A stretch of DNA of 32,024 nucleotides. It comes from Paulinella micropora (taxonomy: Eukaryota; Cercozoa; Imbricatea; Euglyphida). Below, piece by piece: positions 15,598 through 25,890 of this stretch; position 1 is the stretch's first letter, and each line of letters starts with the position of its first letter. The position numbers and the translations under genes are program-made. The notes under the pieces are model-generated. The model saw nothing but the letters and a program-made list of their open reading frames with translations, was not told the DNA's origin and did no database searches. Location of the stretch: positions 595,807 through 627,830 of the forward strand of contig BJOX01000289.1 in NCBI GenBank assembly GCA_009731375.1, given 5' to 3'.

Positions 15598-15661
15598 TTG
15601 AAGGAATATCAAACCTCTCCATCATATCGGCAATCTTCTTCCTATACAAACATGTATACAA

Positions 15662-15918
15662 TATTACATACATAGATACATACATACATACATACATACA
15701 TACATACATGCATAAATACATACATACATACATACTGACATGCATACATGCATACATACATAAATACATACATTCATAAATACATACATACATACATAAG
15801 TACATGCATACATACATACATACATACATACATACATACATACATACATACATACATGCATGCATACATACATGCATACATACATACATACATACATACA
15901 TACATACATACATACATA
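15662..15918. repeat. (ACAT)n microsatellite
   Basis: ACAT repeats with GCAT and AAAT variants. Unique joints flank it: 15598-15661 on the left and 15919-15976 on the right. I see no feature in them. Confidence 0.95.
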
Positions 15919-15973
15919 CCTTTCCACGATACAATTCAGCACTACCTCTGTCTGATTGAACCTATGTTAGATA

Positions 15974-15976
<3 letters not shown>

Positions 15977-16022
<46 letters not shown>
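15977..16022. repeat. (GATA)n microsatellite
   Basis: About 11 clean units ending in the spacer-A joint GATGAGATGTCG. Confidence 0.95.
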
Positions 16023-16023
<1 letters not shown>

Positions 16024-16134
16024 GAGATGTCGCAAAGGAATGTAGTCCTTGCAAAGGAACGCAGTTTCACATCAAACAGTAATTTCTGTACTGTGCATGT
16101 GTCCGGATGGGAATCACGGGTAGACTGTGTTCTG
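16023..16134. repeat. Spacer family A, copy 2
   Basis: Matches 1386-1499 with one fewer A in the early run and a few other differences (TTTCTGTAC for TTTGTGTAC, CGGATGGG for CGGGAGGGG). Here it is flanked by GATA on both sides. Confidence 0.87.
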
Positions 16135-16585
<451 letters not shown>

Positions 16586-16587
<2 letters not shown>

Positions 16588-16701
16588 GAGATATCGACTA
16601 ATGTCAGAAAAAAGGAGCTTCTGATTTCGTCAACCAAGGAAGTCTGTGGGTAAAGTATTAACCCGATGCCCAGCTAAGCCGTGATGTTTGCACGGAAGGG
16701 A
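16586..16701. repeat. Family C, copy 4 (left third only)
   Basis: Matches 9000-9111 up to CACGGAAGGGA, then becomes GATA repeat exactly where the longer copies read GATACAGG. Confidence 0.88.
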
Positions 16702-17180
<479 letters not shown>

Positions 17181-17350
17181 GGACAAGTGAAAAATATCGG
17201 CCACCTCAAATTTTGGCAAAAAGTAACGTATCTTGCGGTGAAAGACCAGGGAAGAATTCCGGCCACTCAAAGTTTTATGCAAAAACAAAGTATTCTGCAG
17301 TGAAAAATCACTGGCCGAAATATTTCCTGGCCGAAAATTTTCACTTGTCC
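17181..17350. mobile_element. Nonautonomous TIR element D (MITE-like), complete copy
   Basis: 170 bp bounded by 23-bp inverted repeats: left 17181-17203 and right 17328-17350, beginning GGACAAGTGAAAA and ending TTTTCACTTGTCC, with two mismatches. The interior is a rough ~60-bp duplication (TATCTTGCGGTGAAAGACC versus TATTCTGCAGTGAAAAATC). No transposase frame. Target duplication is not clear (flanks GCAA and ATTA), so the superfamily is unassigned. Other copies: 6951-6998 and 30829-31058. Confidence 0.82.
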
Positions 17351-17368
17351 ATTACCAAGATAAGATAA

Positions 17369-17372
17369 TTAA
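17369..17372. repeat. Left TTAA of piggyBac-like element
   Basis: TTAA directly before CCCTTTGG, matching the TTAA at 18198-18201. TTAA is the invariable target duplication of piggyBac elements. Confidence 0.7.
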
Positions 17373-17759
17373 CCCTTTGGTCGTAACACTCGGTGGAGTT
17401 ATCAACACTCCAGGGAGTGTCATAATTTTTGAATGATATTTATCTGGTTTTACGGTGAAATGCATGTGTCGGGTCTTTTTCGGCCCCTGAAAAATGTGTC
17501 GGCCCCAACACCTAACGTTATGGTTATTCAACTACATTTTTTTGTCTGACTTGTCTTGACTGTGGATGGGAGACTTGATGTTGAGAAATCCACAAGATGA
17601 GTTGCAAGCAAGCAAGAATACCAAGTGATTCACATACATAATGCAATGGTTGCGTTAAATCCTGGAAGGTTTGAAATACTTGCTTTTGTAGAATTTTCTG
17701 TGTGTCCAAAACGACCTTGCAAAAAGTTTACGGTAATTCAGCCATATAAAGTGGTAGTG

Positions 17760-17821
<62 letters not shown>

Positions 17822-17831
17822 TGTAGTAGTT

Positions 17832-17887
<56 letters not shown>

Positions 17888-18197
17888 TAACTGTAAGTTT
17901 TCTGTCGAGAAAAGCCGCACAATCGGTGGGGCATTCAGGCAATAATGGTCGAAATCCCAATGGTGTTGACTGCTGAGCCATGGTCATGAGCCTCTCAGTG
18001 TGTCGTGATCACTCAGACAAAAACCCTGCAGGCCTGACAGCCTCCCTGTGGAGACGAAAATTTCAAGCAAAAATTCACGGTAAATGCGATTTTTTTGAGC
18101 AAGGGCAGTCGTTGAAAATAACAGGTTTTGCGGTCGAAATTTTTTGTCGCTCCCTGGAGTGTTGAACACTCCCTCGAGTGTTTTTACGGCCTAAGGG
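17373..18197. mobile_element. Nonautonomous piggyBac-like element, 825 bp
   Basis: Starts CCCTTTGGTCGTAACACTC and ends GAGTGTTTTTACGGCCTAAGGG's complement class: the reverse complement of the right end reads CCCTTAGGCCGTAAAAACAC. Terminal inverted repeats extend about 45-48 bp (17373-17417 and 18150-18197), including AACACTCCAGGGAG in both. Both ends abut TTAA. CCCTTT ends with TTAA duplications are typical of piggyBac; no transposase frame remains. The ends contain additional CACTCC/GGAGTG palindromes. Confidence 0.72.
17752..17888. repeat. (GTA)n microsatellite inside the piggyBac-like element
   Basis: GTG then GTA repeats with two TTG interruptions. It lies between non-simple flanks of the same element, so the array arose within the element or was inserted there. 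Confidence 0.94.
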
Positions 18198-18201
18198 TTA
18201 A
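18198..18201. repeat. Right TTAA of piggyBac-like element
   Basis: TTAA immediately after GGCCTAAGGG; pairs with 17369-17372. Confidence 0.7.
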
Positions 18202-18213
18202 GGTAGGTTTTCA

Positions 18214-18290
18214 GGTTGGGGTAAAGTTTGAGGTTGGGGTAAAGTTTGAGGTTGAGGTAAAGTTTGAGGTTGAGGTAAGAGTTAGGGTAA
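18214..18290. repeat. 18-bp minisatellite (GGTTGGGGTAAAGTTTGA)
   Basis: Units start at 18214, 18232, 18250 and 18268; the first two are identical and the last two change GGGG to GAGG. The G-rich strand resembles degenerate telomere-type repeat in threes of six bases. Confidence 0.9.
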
Positions 18291-18317
18291 AGATTTGAAG
18301 TAGGGTATTGGCTAGCG

Positions 18318-18351
<34 letters not shown>

Positions 18352-18393
18352 TATAATCGTCATCATCATCGTCATCATCATCATCATCATCAT

Positions 18394-18425
<32 letters not shown>

Positions 18426-18511
18426 TCACCACCACCACCACCACCACCACCATCACCATCACCATCATCATCATTATCACCACCACCATCATCATCATCT
18501 TCGTCATCATC
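18318..18511. repeat. (CAT)n/(CAC)n trinucleotide array
   Basis: Alternating homogeneous blocks of CAT and CAC with CGT and TTAT variants. A 55-bp unique joint follows. Confidence 0.94.
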
Positions 18512-18565
18512 ATGTATGTTATTCTATCACCCCACGCCTCACTCTGCTCCAGGGACATCACACAG

Positions 18566-18566
<1 letters not shown>

Positions 18567-18634
<68 letters not shown>

Positions 18635-18686
18635 TAGATAGATAGATGGATAGATGGGATGGATGGATGGATGGATGGATGGATGC

Positions 18687-18771
<85 letters not shown>
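18567..18771. repeat. (GATA)n with GGAT block
   Basis: GATA array with a GGAT/GGGAT block at about 18647-18686. Followed by a unique 32-bp joint. Confidence 0.94.
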
Positions 18772-18772
<1 letters not shown>

Positions 18773-18803
18773 GTTTCACAAAAGATGGTCAGTAGTGAGA
18801 TTG

Positions 18804-18834
<31 letters not shown>

Positions 18835-18836
18835 CC

Positions 18837-18870
<34 letters not shown>

Positions 18871-18872
18871 TC
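18804..18872. repeat. (CAT)n/(CAC)n short array
   Basis: Same trinucleotide type and block order (CAT, CAC, CAT) as 18318-18511, suggesting local duplication. Confidence 0.92.
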
Positions 18873-18875
18873 AAC

Positions 18876-18876
<1 letters not shown>

Positions 18877-18932
<56 letters not shown>

Positions 18933-19001
18933 CCTACCTACCTACCTACCTACCTACCTACCTATAAATCTATCTATCTATCTATCTAATCTATCTATCT
19001 A

Positions 19002-19050
<49 letters not shown>

Positions 19051-19066
19051 CCTATCTATCTATCTA
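18877..19066. repeat. (TATC)n with TACC block, inverted orientation
   Basis: TATC array with a TACC block (about 18930-18963) and small length slips near 18985-19002. It faces the GATA/GGTA array at 19100 across only 33 bp and is its reverse complement, GGTA included. Confidence 0.95.
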
Positions 19067-19099
19067 AGACCGCAGCGCGATGCGCCTGTTCATTACGAA
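19067..19099. repeat. Repeat E fragment at inversion centre
   Basis: 33 bp containing CCGCAGCGCGATGCGCCT (19070-19087), near-identical to 16952-16969. It forms the loop between opposed tetranucleotide arrays. Confidence 0.75.
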
Positions 19100-19111
19100 T
19101 AGATAGATAGG

Positions 19112-19157
<46 letters not shown>

Positions 19158-19227
19158 GTAGGTAGGTAGGTAGGTAGGTAGGTAGGTAGGTAGATAGGTA
19201 GATAGGTAGATAGATAGACAGATAGAC

Positions 19228-19305
<78 letters not shown>

Positions 19306-19335
19306 GTAGGTAGATAGGTAGGTAGGTAGGTAGGT

Positions 19336-19384
<49 letters not shown>

Positions 19385-19389
19385 GAGAG

Positions 19390-19439
<50 letters not shown>

Positions 19440-19457
19440 GTAGGTAGGTAGGTAGAT

Positions 19458-19535
<78 letters not shown>

Positions 19536-19599
19536 AAGATAGATAGATAGATATATAGATAGATGGATAGGTAGGTATGTAGGTAGGTAGGTAGGTAGG

Positions 19600-19659
<60 letters not shown>

Positions 19660-19692
19660 CAGACAGATAGACAGACAGACGGACGGACAGAC

Positions 19693-19786
<94 letters not shown>

Positions 19787-19794
19787 GTAGATAA
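19100..19794. repeat. GATA array with GGTA, GACA and GAGA blocks
   Basis: About 700 bp with GGTA blocks near 19155-19195, 19303-19335, 19436-19455 and 19567-19602 and a GACA block near 19655-19695. The repeated GATA-GGTA alternation at roughly 130-145-bp intervals hints at a larger unit. Confidence 0.93.
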
Positions 19795-19918
19795 GATGAA
19801 CCTCGGCCAGTTGGTGACCGTCACCCTTGTCCTTTTCCCTAATATCTATCAACACCTAATGAAAATAATGATAGTAATATAATAATAATAATGATGATTG
19901 ATGATGATGATGATGATG

Positions 19919-19974
<56 letters not shown>

Positions 19975-20108
19975 CATAATAATCATAATAATCATAATAA
20001 TAATAATCCTTTGTCCTTTTCCCTAATATCTATCAACACCTCATGATAATAATGATAGTAATATAATAATAATAATGATGATTGATGATGATGATGATGA
20101 TGATGATG

Positions 20109-20176
<68 letters not shown>

Positions 20177-20262
20177 CCCTTGTCTTTTCCCTAATATCTA
20201 TCAACACCTAATGATAATAATGATAGTAATATAATAATAATAATGATAATAATATTAATAAT

Positions 20263-20340
<78 letters not shown>
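19795..20340. repeat. Three-copy cassette L with GAT/AAT arrays
   Basis: A unique core (TTGTCCTTTTCCCTAATATC then ATCAACACCT and AATGATAGTAATATAATAAT) starts at 19827, 20011 and 20180, each followed by GAT and AAT repeats of varying length. Unit lengths are 184 and 169 bp. The third copy lacks the GAT block and has CTTTT for CCTTTT. Confidence 0.92.
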
Positions 20341-20447
20341 ATATCTGAGGCGTACTGATGCAGCTCATGGCATATCCTCAACGGACATAAGCCTCCAATA
20401 CCCTTGTTCGAGGTCCTCCACCCCCCCGTGTCAGTCTCTCGCCTGAT
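20341..20447 (-). mobile_element. Unclassified retroposon-like 3' end with ATT tail
   Basis: 107 bp of non-simple sequence running into the gap at right and an AAT array at left. Read on the minus strand, a unique body ends in an ATT microsatellite tail, like the nearby SINE but with a different body. Family not recognised. Confidence 0.4.
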
Positions 20448-20796
20448 NNNNNNNNNNNNNNNNNNNNNNNNNNNNNNNNNNNNNNNNNNNNNNNNNNNNN
20501 NNNNNNNNNNNNNNNNNNNNNNNNNNNNNNNNNNNNNNNNNNNNNNNNNNNNNNNNNNNNNNNNNNNNNNNNNNNNNNNNNNNNNNNNNNNNNNNNNNNN
20601 NNNNNNNNNNNNNNNNNNNNNNNNNNNNNNNNNNNNNNNNNNNNNNNNNNNNNNNNNNNNNNNNNNNNNNNNNNNNNNNNNNNNNNNNNNNNNNNNNNNN
20701 NNNNNNNNNNNNNNNNNNNNNNNNNNNNNNNNNNNNNNNNNNNNNNNNNNNNNNNNNNNNNNNNNNNNNNNNNNNNNNNNNNNNNNNNNNNNNNNN
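20448..20796. other. Assembly gap (349 N)
   Basis: Run of N between the unclassified fragment and the AAT tail of the SINE. Confidence 0.99.
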
Positions 20797-20834
<38 letters not shown>

Positions 20835-20850
20835 CAACAACAACAACAAC

Positions 20851-20890
<40 letters not shown>

Positions 20891-21156
20891 GTGCTTCTCT
20901 GTCCATGGCTGATGCATTTCTGCACATGCGCCTCCATCGTCTCACCCGTGGGGGGAGTACGAAGAATTGACAATAAGCTCTAATGACACCCCCGCAAGGG
21001 CAGTTCCAACACTTCCAGATGGGCCGGTATGTTCAATGAAAATACTGGTCCAGACGGATCGGTATGTTCAATGAAAATACTGGTGGCACCGACGGGAATC
21101 GAACTGGCGACAGGGCCCAGATGGTAGAACTTGACCACTGGGCTATCACGGTGTCC
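20797..21156 (-). mobile_element. tRNA-derived SINE, complete copy with tail
   Basis: Minus-strand order: tRNA-like head (21156-21084), body with a 2 x 35-bp tandem duplication (21084-21015), remaining body to 20891, then ATT/GTT/ATT tail (20890-20797). The head has an A box TAGCCCAGTGG (complement of 21135-21145) and B box AGTTCGATTCC (complement of 21095-21105), spaced as in tRNAs. These are RNA polymerase III promoter elements. The body is about 265 bp. The anticodon region is a long GCCCAG/CTGGGC hairpin, so this is not a functional tRNA. Confidence 0.85.
21084..21156 (-). promoter_or_regulatory. tRNA-like SINE head with Pol III A and B boxes
   Basis: 73 nt, tRNA length. GACACCG can pair with CGGTGCC at the 3' side with one mismatch as an acceptor-like stem. 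A and B boxes fit the TRGYNNANNGG and GWTCRANNC patterns. Likely an internal Pol III promoter; whether it is active is unknown. Confidence 0.75.
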
Positions 21157-21157
21157 A

Positions 21158-21216
<59 letters not shown>

Positions 21217-21313
21217 TAATAACAACAACAACAACAACAACAATACCAAAAACAAAAACAATAACAAAAACAATAACAATAACAATAACAATAACAATAA
21301 CAATAACAACAAC
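21157..21313. repeat. (AAT)n then (AAC)n/(AATAAC)n
   Basis: AAT to about 21212, AAC to 21242, then an AACAAT-type hexamer. It abuts the 5' end of the minus-strand SINE. A 93-bp unique island follows (21314-21406) with nothing recognisable. Confidence 0.93.
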
Positions 21314-21406
21314 AATAGCAGTCTCACCCAAATCTCCCACTCTTCATTTTTGCCCACCCGGTAGCGCAGTTCACGTTCTATATGCATATAGGTAAGAATG
21401 AATATA

Positions 21407-21424
21407 GTGTGTGTGTGTGTGCGC

Positions 21425-21472
<48 letters not shown>
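21407..21472. repeat. (GT)n(GC)n(GT)n alternating tract
   Basis: About 65 bp of strictly alternating purine-pyrimidine: GT, then nearly 20 bp of GC, then about 30 bp of GT. This is the classic Z-DNA-forming pattern. Confidence 0.95.
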
Positions 21473-21474
<2 letters not shown>

Positions 21475-21528
21475 ATATGCATGACAAAATGCAGGCAGGT
21501 ATACGTGTGTGGATGTATGGTTCAGACG

Positions 21529-22190
21529 AGATAGATATAGATACAGATATAGATATAGATATAGATATAGATATAGATATAGATATAGATATAGATATAG
21601 ATAGAGATAGAGATATAGATATAGATACAGATACAGACACCGACACCGACACCGACACAGACACAGACACAGACACAGACACAGACACAGACACACAGAC
21701 ACACAGACACACGGACACACGGACACACGGACACACGGACACACGAACACAGACACAGACACACAGACACACAGACATACAGACACACCGACAGAGACAG
21801 AGACAGAGACACAGAGACAGAGACAGAGACAGAGACAGAGACAGAGACAGAGACAGAGACAGAGGCAGAGAGAGAGACAGAGACAGAGACGGAGACAGAT
21901 ATAGATATAGATATAGACACAGACATAGACATAAACGTAGACATAGACATAGACATAGACATAGACATACACATAGACATGGACATAGACATAGACATAG
22001 ACATAGACATAGACGTAGACATAGACGTAGACGTAGACGTAGATGTAGATGTAGATGTAGATGTAGATGTAGATGTAGATATAAATGGACATAGACATAG
22101 ACATAGACATAGACATAGACATAGACGTAGACGTAGACGTAGATGTAGATGTAGATGTAGATGTAGATGTAGATGTAGATGTAGATGTAG
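21529..22190. repeat. Hexamer/octamer ladder (GATATA to GACAGA to GATGTA)
   Basis: Consecutive homogeneous blocks: GATATA, ACAGAT, ACACCG (x3 at 21637), ACACAG (x6), octamers ACACACAG and ACACACGG (21691-21745), GACAGA (about 21790-21895), GATATA, GACATA, GACGTA, GATGTA. The last three steps recur in order at about 22089-22190. Adjacent blocks mostly differ by one substitution. Confidence 0.93.
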
Positions 22191-22745
22191 ATATAAGATA
22201 TAAGATATAAGATATAAGATATAAGATATAATATATAAGATGTAAGATGTAAGATGTAAGATGTAAGATGTAAGATGTAAGATGTAAGATGTAAGATGTA
22301 AGATATAAGATATAAGATAAAAGATAAGAGATGAAAGATAAAAGATAAAAGATAAAAGATAAAAGATACAAGATACAAGATAAAAGATAAAAGATAAAAG
22401 ATAAAAGATAAAAGATAAAAGATAAAAGATATAAGATATATATAAGATATAAGATATACGATATAAGATATAAGATATAAGATAAAAGATAAAAGATAGA
22501 AGATAAAAGATAAAAGATAAAAGGTATCAGATATCAGATATCAGATATCAGATATCAGATATCAGATATCAGATATGAGACATCAGATATCAGATAAAAG
22601 ATCAAAGATCAAAGATAAAAGATAAAAGATAAAAGATAAAAGATAAAAGATAAAAGATAAAAGATAAAAGATAAAGATAAAAGATAAAAGATATAAGATA
22701 TAAGATATAAGATATAATATATAAGATATCAGATATAAGATACAA
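22191..22745. repeat. Heptamer ladder (AAGATAT, AAGATGT, AAAAGAT, ATCAGAT)
   Basis: The period shifts from six to seven. Blocks: AAGATAT (to about 22237), AAGATGT (to about 22300), AAAAGAT (about 22316-22425), ATAAGAT (about 22426-22485), AAAAGAT, ATCAGAT (about 22527-22590), AAAAGAT, ATAAGAT. The ladder then returns to hexamer GATATA at about 22746. Confidence 0.92.
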
Positions 22746-22990
22746 GATATAGATATAGATATAGATATAGATAATATAGATATAGATATAGATATAGATA
22801 TAGATATAGATATAGATATAGATATAGATATAGATGTAGATGTAGATGTAGATATAGATATAGATATAGATATAGATATAGATATAGATATAGATATAGA
22901 TATAGATATAGATATAGATATAGATATAGATAGAGATAGAGAGATAGAGATAGAGAGATAGAGATAGAAATAGAGATAGAGATATAGATC
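22746..22990. repeat. (GATATA)n hexamer array
   Basis: Hexamer GATATA with a short GATGTA block (about 22834-22850) and a GAGATA-rich end (22930-22980). The reading frames are YRYRYR or DIDIDI and not genes. Confidence 0.94.
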
Positions 22991-24292
22991 TAGAAGGTAC
23001 CTCGGGTGGTTAGCGGATATAGATATAGATATAGATATAGATATAGATATAGATATAGATATAGATATAGATATGGATATAGATATAGATATAGATATAG
23101 ATATAGATATAGATATAGATATAGATATAGATATAGAGATATCGATATAGATATAGATAAGTACCTCGCGTGGTTAGCGGGCGTGGTAGACATAGATATA
23201 GATATAGATATAGATATAGATATAGATATAGATATAGATATAGATATAGATATTGATATTGATATAGACATAGATATAGATATAGATATAGATATAGATA
23301 TAGAGATAGATATAGATATAGATATAGATATAGATATATAGATATAGATATAGATATGGATATGTACCTCGCGTGGTTAGCGGATATAGATATAGATATA
23401 GATATAGATATAGATATAGATATAGATATAGATATAGATATAGATATAGATATAGATATAGATAAAGAGATATCGATATAGATATAGATAACTACCTCGC
23501 GTGGTTAGCGGGCGTGGTAGACATAGATATAGATATAGATATGGATATAGATATAGATATAGATATAGATATAGATACAGATACAGATATAGAAATATCG
23601 ATATAGATATGTACCTCGCGTGGTTAGCGGATATAGATATAGATATAGATATAGATATAGATATAGATATAGATATAGAGATATCGGTATAGATATAGAT
23701 ATGTACCTCGCGTGGTTAGCGCATATAGATATGGATATAGATATAGATATAGATATAGATATAGATATAGATATAGATATAGATATAGATACAGATATAG
23801 AGATATCGATATCGATATAGTTATAGATATGTACCTCGCGTGGTTAGCGGGCGTGGTAGACATAGATATAGATATAGATATAGATATAGATATAGATATA
23901 GATATAGATATAGATGTAGATATCGAGATATCGATATAGATATAGATATGTACCTCGCGTGGTTAGCGGATATAGATATAGATATAGATATAGATATAGA
24001 TATAGATATAGATATAGATATAGATATAGATATATATATAGATATTGATATAGATATAGATATAGATACAGATATAGAGATATCGATATAGATATAGATA
24101 AGTACCTCGCGTCGTTAGCGGATATAGATATAGATATAGATATAGATATAGATATAGATATAGATATAGATATAGATATAGATATAGATATAGATATAGA
24201 TATAGATATATAGATATTGATATAGATATAGATATAGAGATATTGATATAGATATAGATAAGTACCTCGCGTTGTTAGCGGGCGTGGTAGAC
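22991..24292. repeat. Composite satellite: GATATA tracts punctuated by an ~18-32-bp spacer
   Basis: Ten spacers with core TACCTCGCGTGGTTAGCG start at 22997, 23161, 23364, 23492, 23611, 23703, 23831, 23950, 24102 and 24262. Four (second, fourth, seventh, tenth) carry the extension GGCGTGGTAGAC. Most are preceded by a GATATCGATATAG motif (GATATTGATATAG before the last). The set 23364/23492/23611 repeats at 23703/23831/23950 with an exact 339-bp offset. Confidence 0.95.
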
Positions 24293-24319
24293 GAATCATC
24301 TCTCTGTCGACGAGGTGGA

Positions 24320-25262
24320 TGTGAGATGAGGAAGAAGAGGAGGAGGAGGAGGAGGAAGAGGAAGAAGAAGAAGAAGAAGAAGAAGAAGAAGAAGAAGAAG
24401 AAGAAGAAGAAGAAGAAGAAGAAGAAGGAGAAGAAGAAGGAGAAGAAGAAGGAGAAGAAGACCGGGGAGGGGAGGGGGAATAGCCGATGCAGTCATCAAA
24501 GTCGTTCGTGAGGTCGATTGGGAAAGAAAAGGAAGAAGAAGGACCCGGGGGGAAAGATGATGATGATGATGATGATGATGAAGAAGAAGAAGAAGAAGAA
24601 GAAGAAGAAGAAGAAGAAGAAGAAGAAGAAGAAGAAGAAGAAAAAGAAGAAGAAGAAGAAGAAGAAGAAGAAGAAGAAGAAGAAGAAGAAGAAGAAGAAG
24701 AAGAAGAAGAAGAAGAAGAAGAAGAAGGAGAAGAAGAAGGAGAAGAAGACCGGGGAGGGGAGGGGGAATAGCCGATGCAGTCATCAAAGTCGTTCGTGAG
24801 GTCGATTGGGAAAGAAAAGGAAGAAGAAGGACCCGGGGGGAAAGATGATGATGATGATGATGATGATGAAGAAGAAGAAGAAGAAGAAGAAGAAGAAGAA
24901 GAAGAAGAAGAAGAAGAAGAAGAAGAAGAAAAAGAAGAAGAAGAAGAAGAAGAAGAAGAAGAAGAAGAAGAAGAAGAAGAAGAAGAAGAAGAAGAAGAAG
25001 AAGAAAAAGAAGAAGAAGAAGAAGAAGACGAAGAAGAGAAAGGGGAGTAGGGGCAGGATGGGGAGAGCGAAGAGGAGGAAGGAGAGAAGGATGAGGAGAA
25101 TGAGGATGAAAAAGAGGAAACTGAGGAAGAGAAAGAGGAAGAAGGTGGAGAAGAGGAAGGAAATGAGGAGCAGGAGGAGGTGGAGGAGGTGGTGGAGGAG
25201 GAGGAGGAGGTGGAGGAGGAGGTGGAGGAGGAGGTGGAGGAGGAGGTGGAGGTGGAGGAGGT
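24320..25262. repeat. Polypurine region (GAA, GAG, GGA) with GAT blocks
   Basis: About 940 bp almost without pyrimidines on this strand, apart from GAT runs and the two copies of a unique 60-70-bp segment. Right end (25150-25262) is GGA/GGTGGA. Candidate triplex and G-rich structure. Long frames (poly-E, poly-K, minus-strand poly-L/P) are composition artefacts. Confidence 0.94.
24455..25030. repeat. 288-bp tandem duplication within polypurine DNA
   Basis: The unique segment TAGCCGATGCAGTCATCAAA onward occurs at 24481 and 24769. The following CCCGGGGGGAAAGAT, GAT run and GAA run repeat at the same 288-bp offset. The copies look identical through the unique segment. Confidence 0.92.
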
Positions 25263-25407
25263 AGCTGAAGCCGTATGCTTGTCCAGAAGACTATATTAAA
25301 AAACGTGCATAATCCATACATACATATATACATATATACATACGTACGTAGGTACATTTACACATAAGTTCGTACGAACGTACGTACATACGTATATACA
25401 TACGTAC

Positions 25408-25408
<1 letters not shown>
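25263..25408. other. Unique joint grading into ACGT/ACAT
   Basis: A unique start (25263-25312) and then CATA/CGTA repeats with the perfect palindrome GTTCGTACGAAC at 25368-25379. No gene recognised. Confidence 0.6.
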
Positions 25409-25500
<92 letters not shown>

Positions 25501-25513
25501 CAGATAGATAGAT
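25409..25513. repeat. (GATA)n microsatellite
   Basis: About 25 units with one GACA near the right end, passing into TA/CATA. Confidence 0.95.
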
Positions 25514-25705
25514 ACATATATATATTTATGTATATATATATACCATTTTGGCTATTGTTTGTCCTAGAGGGGTGAGGGAGAAGAGAGAGGGTACATACAT
25601 ACATACACACATACATACATACATACATAAATATATATATACATACATTTTGGCTATTGATTGTCCTAGAGGGGTGAGGGAGAAGAGAGTAGGTACATAC
25701 ATACA

Positions 25706-25741
<36 letters not shown>

Positions 25742-25756
25742 TATATATGTATATAC

Positions 25757-25794
<38 letters not shown>

Positions 25795-25854
25795 CTATTG
25801 TTTGTCCTAGAGGGGTGAGGGAGAAGAGAGAGGGTACATACATACATACGTACA

Positions 25855-25890
<36 letters not shown>

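Noticed and set aside
18214-18290. Second telomeric repeat tract
   Set aside because: Period is 18 bp and only one TTAGGG-like unit is present; kept as a minisatellite.
21084-21156. Functional tRNA gene
   Set aside because: A and B boxes are present, but the D and anticodon arms do not fold canonically, and the sequence continues into a SINE body with a microsatellite tail.
22997-24292. CRISPR-like array (regular repeats with spacers)
   Set aside because: The conserved pieces are separated by hexamer microsatellite, not unique spacers, and the context is eukaryotic.
24296-25357. 353-codon minus-strand frame rich in L, P and H
   Set aside because: Polypyrimidine strand of the GAA/GGA region; it stays open because of composition and a 288-bp duplication divisible by 3.
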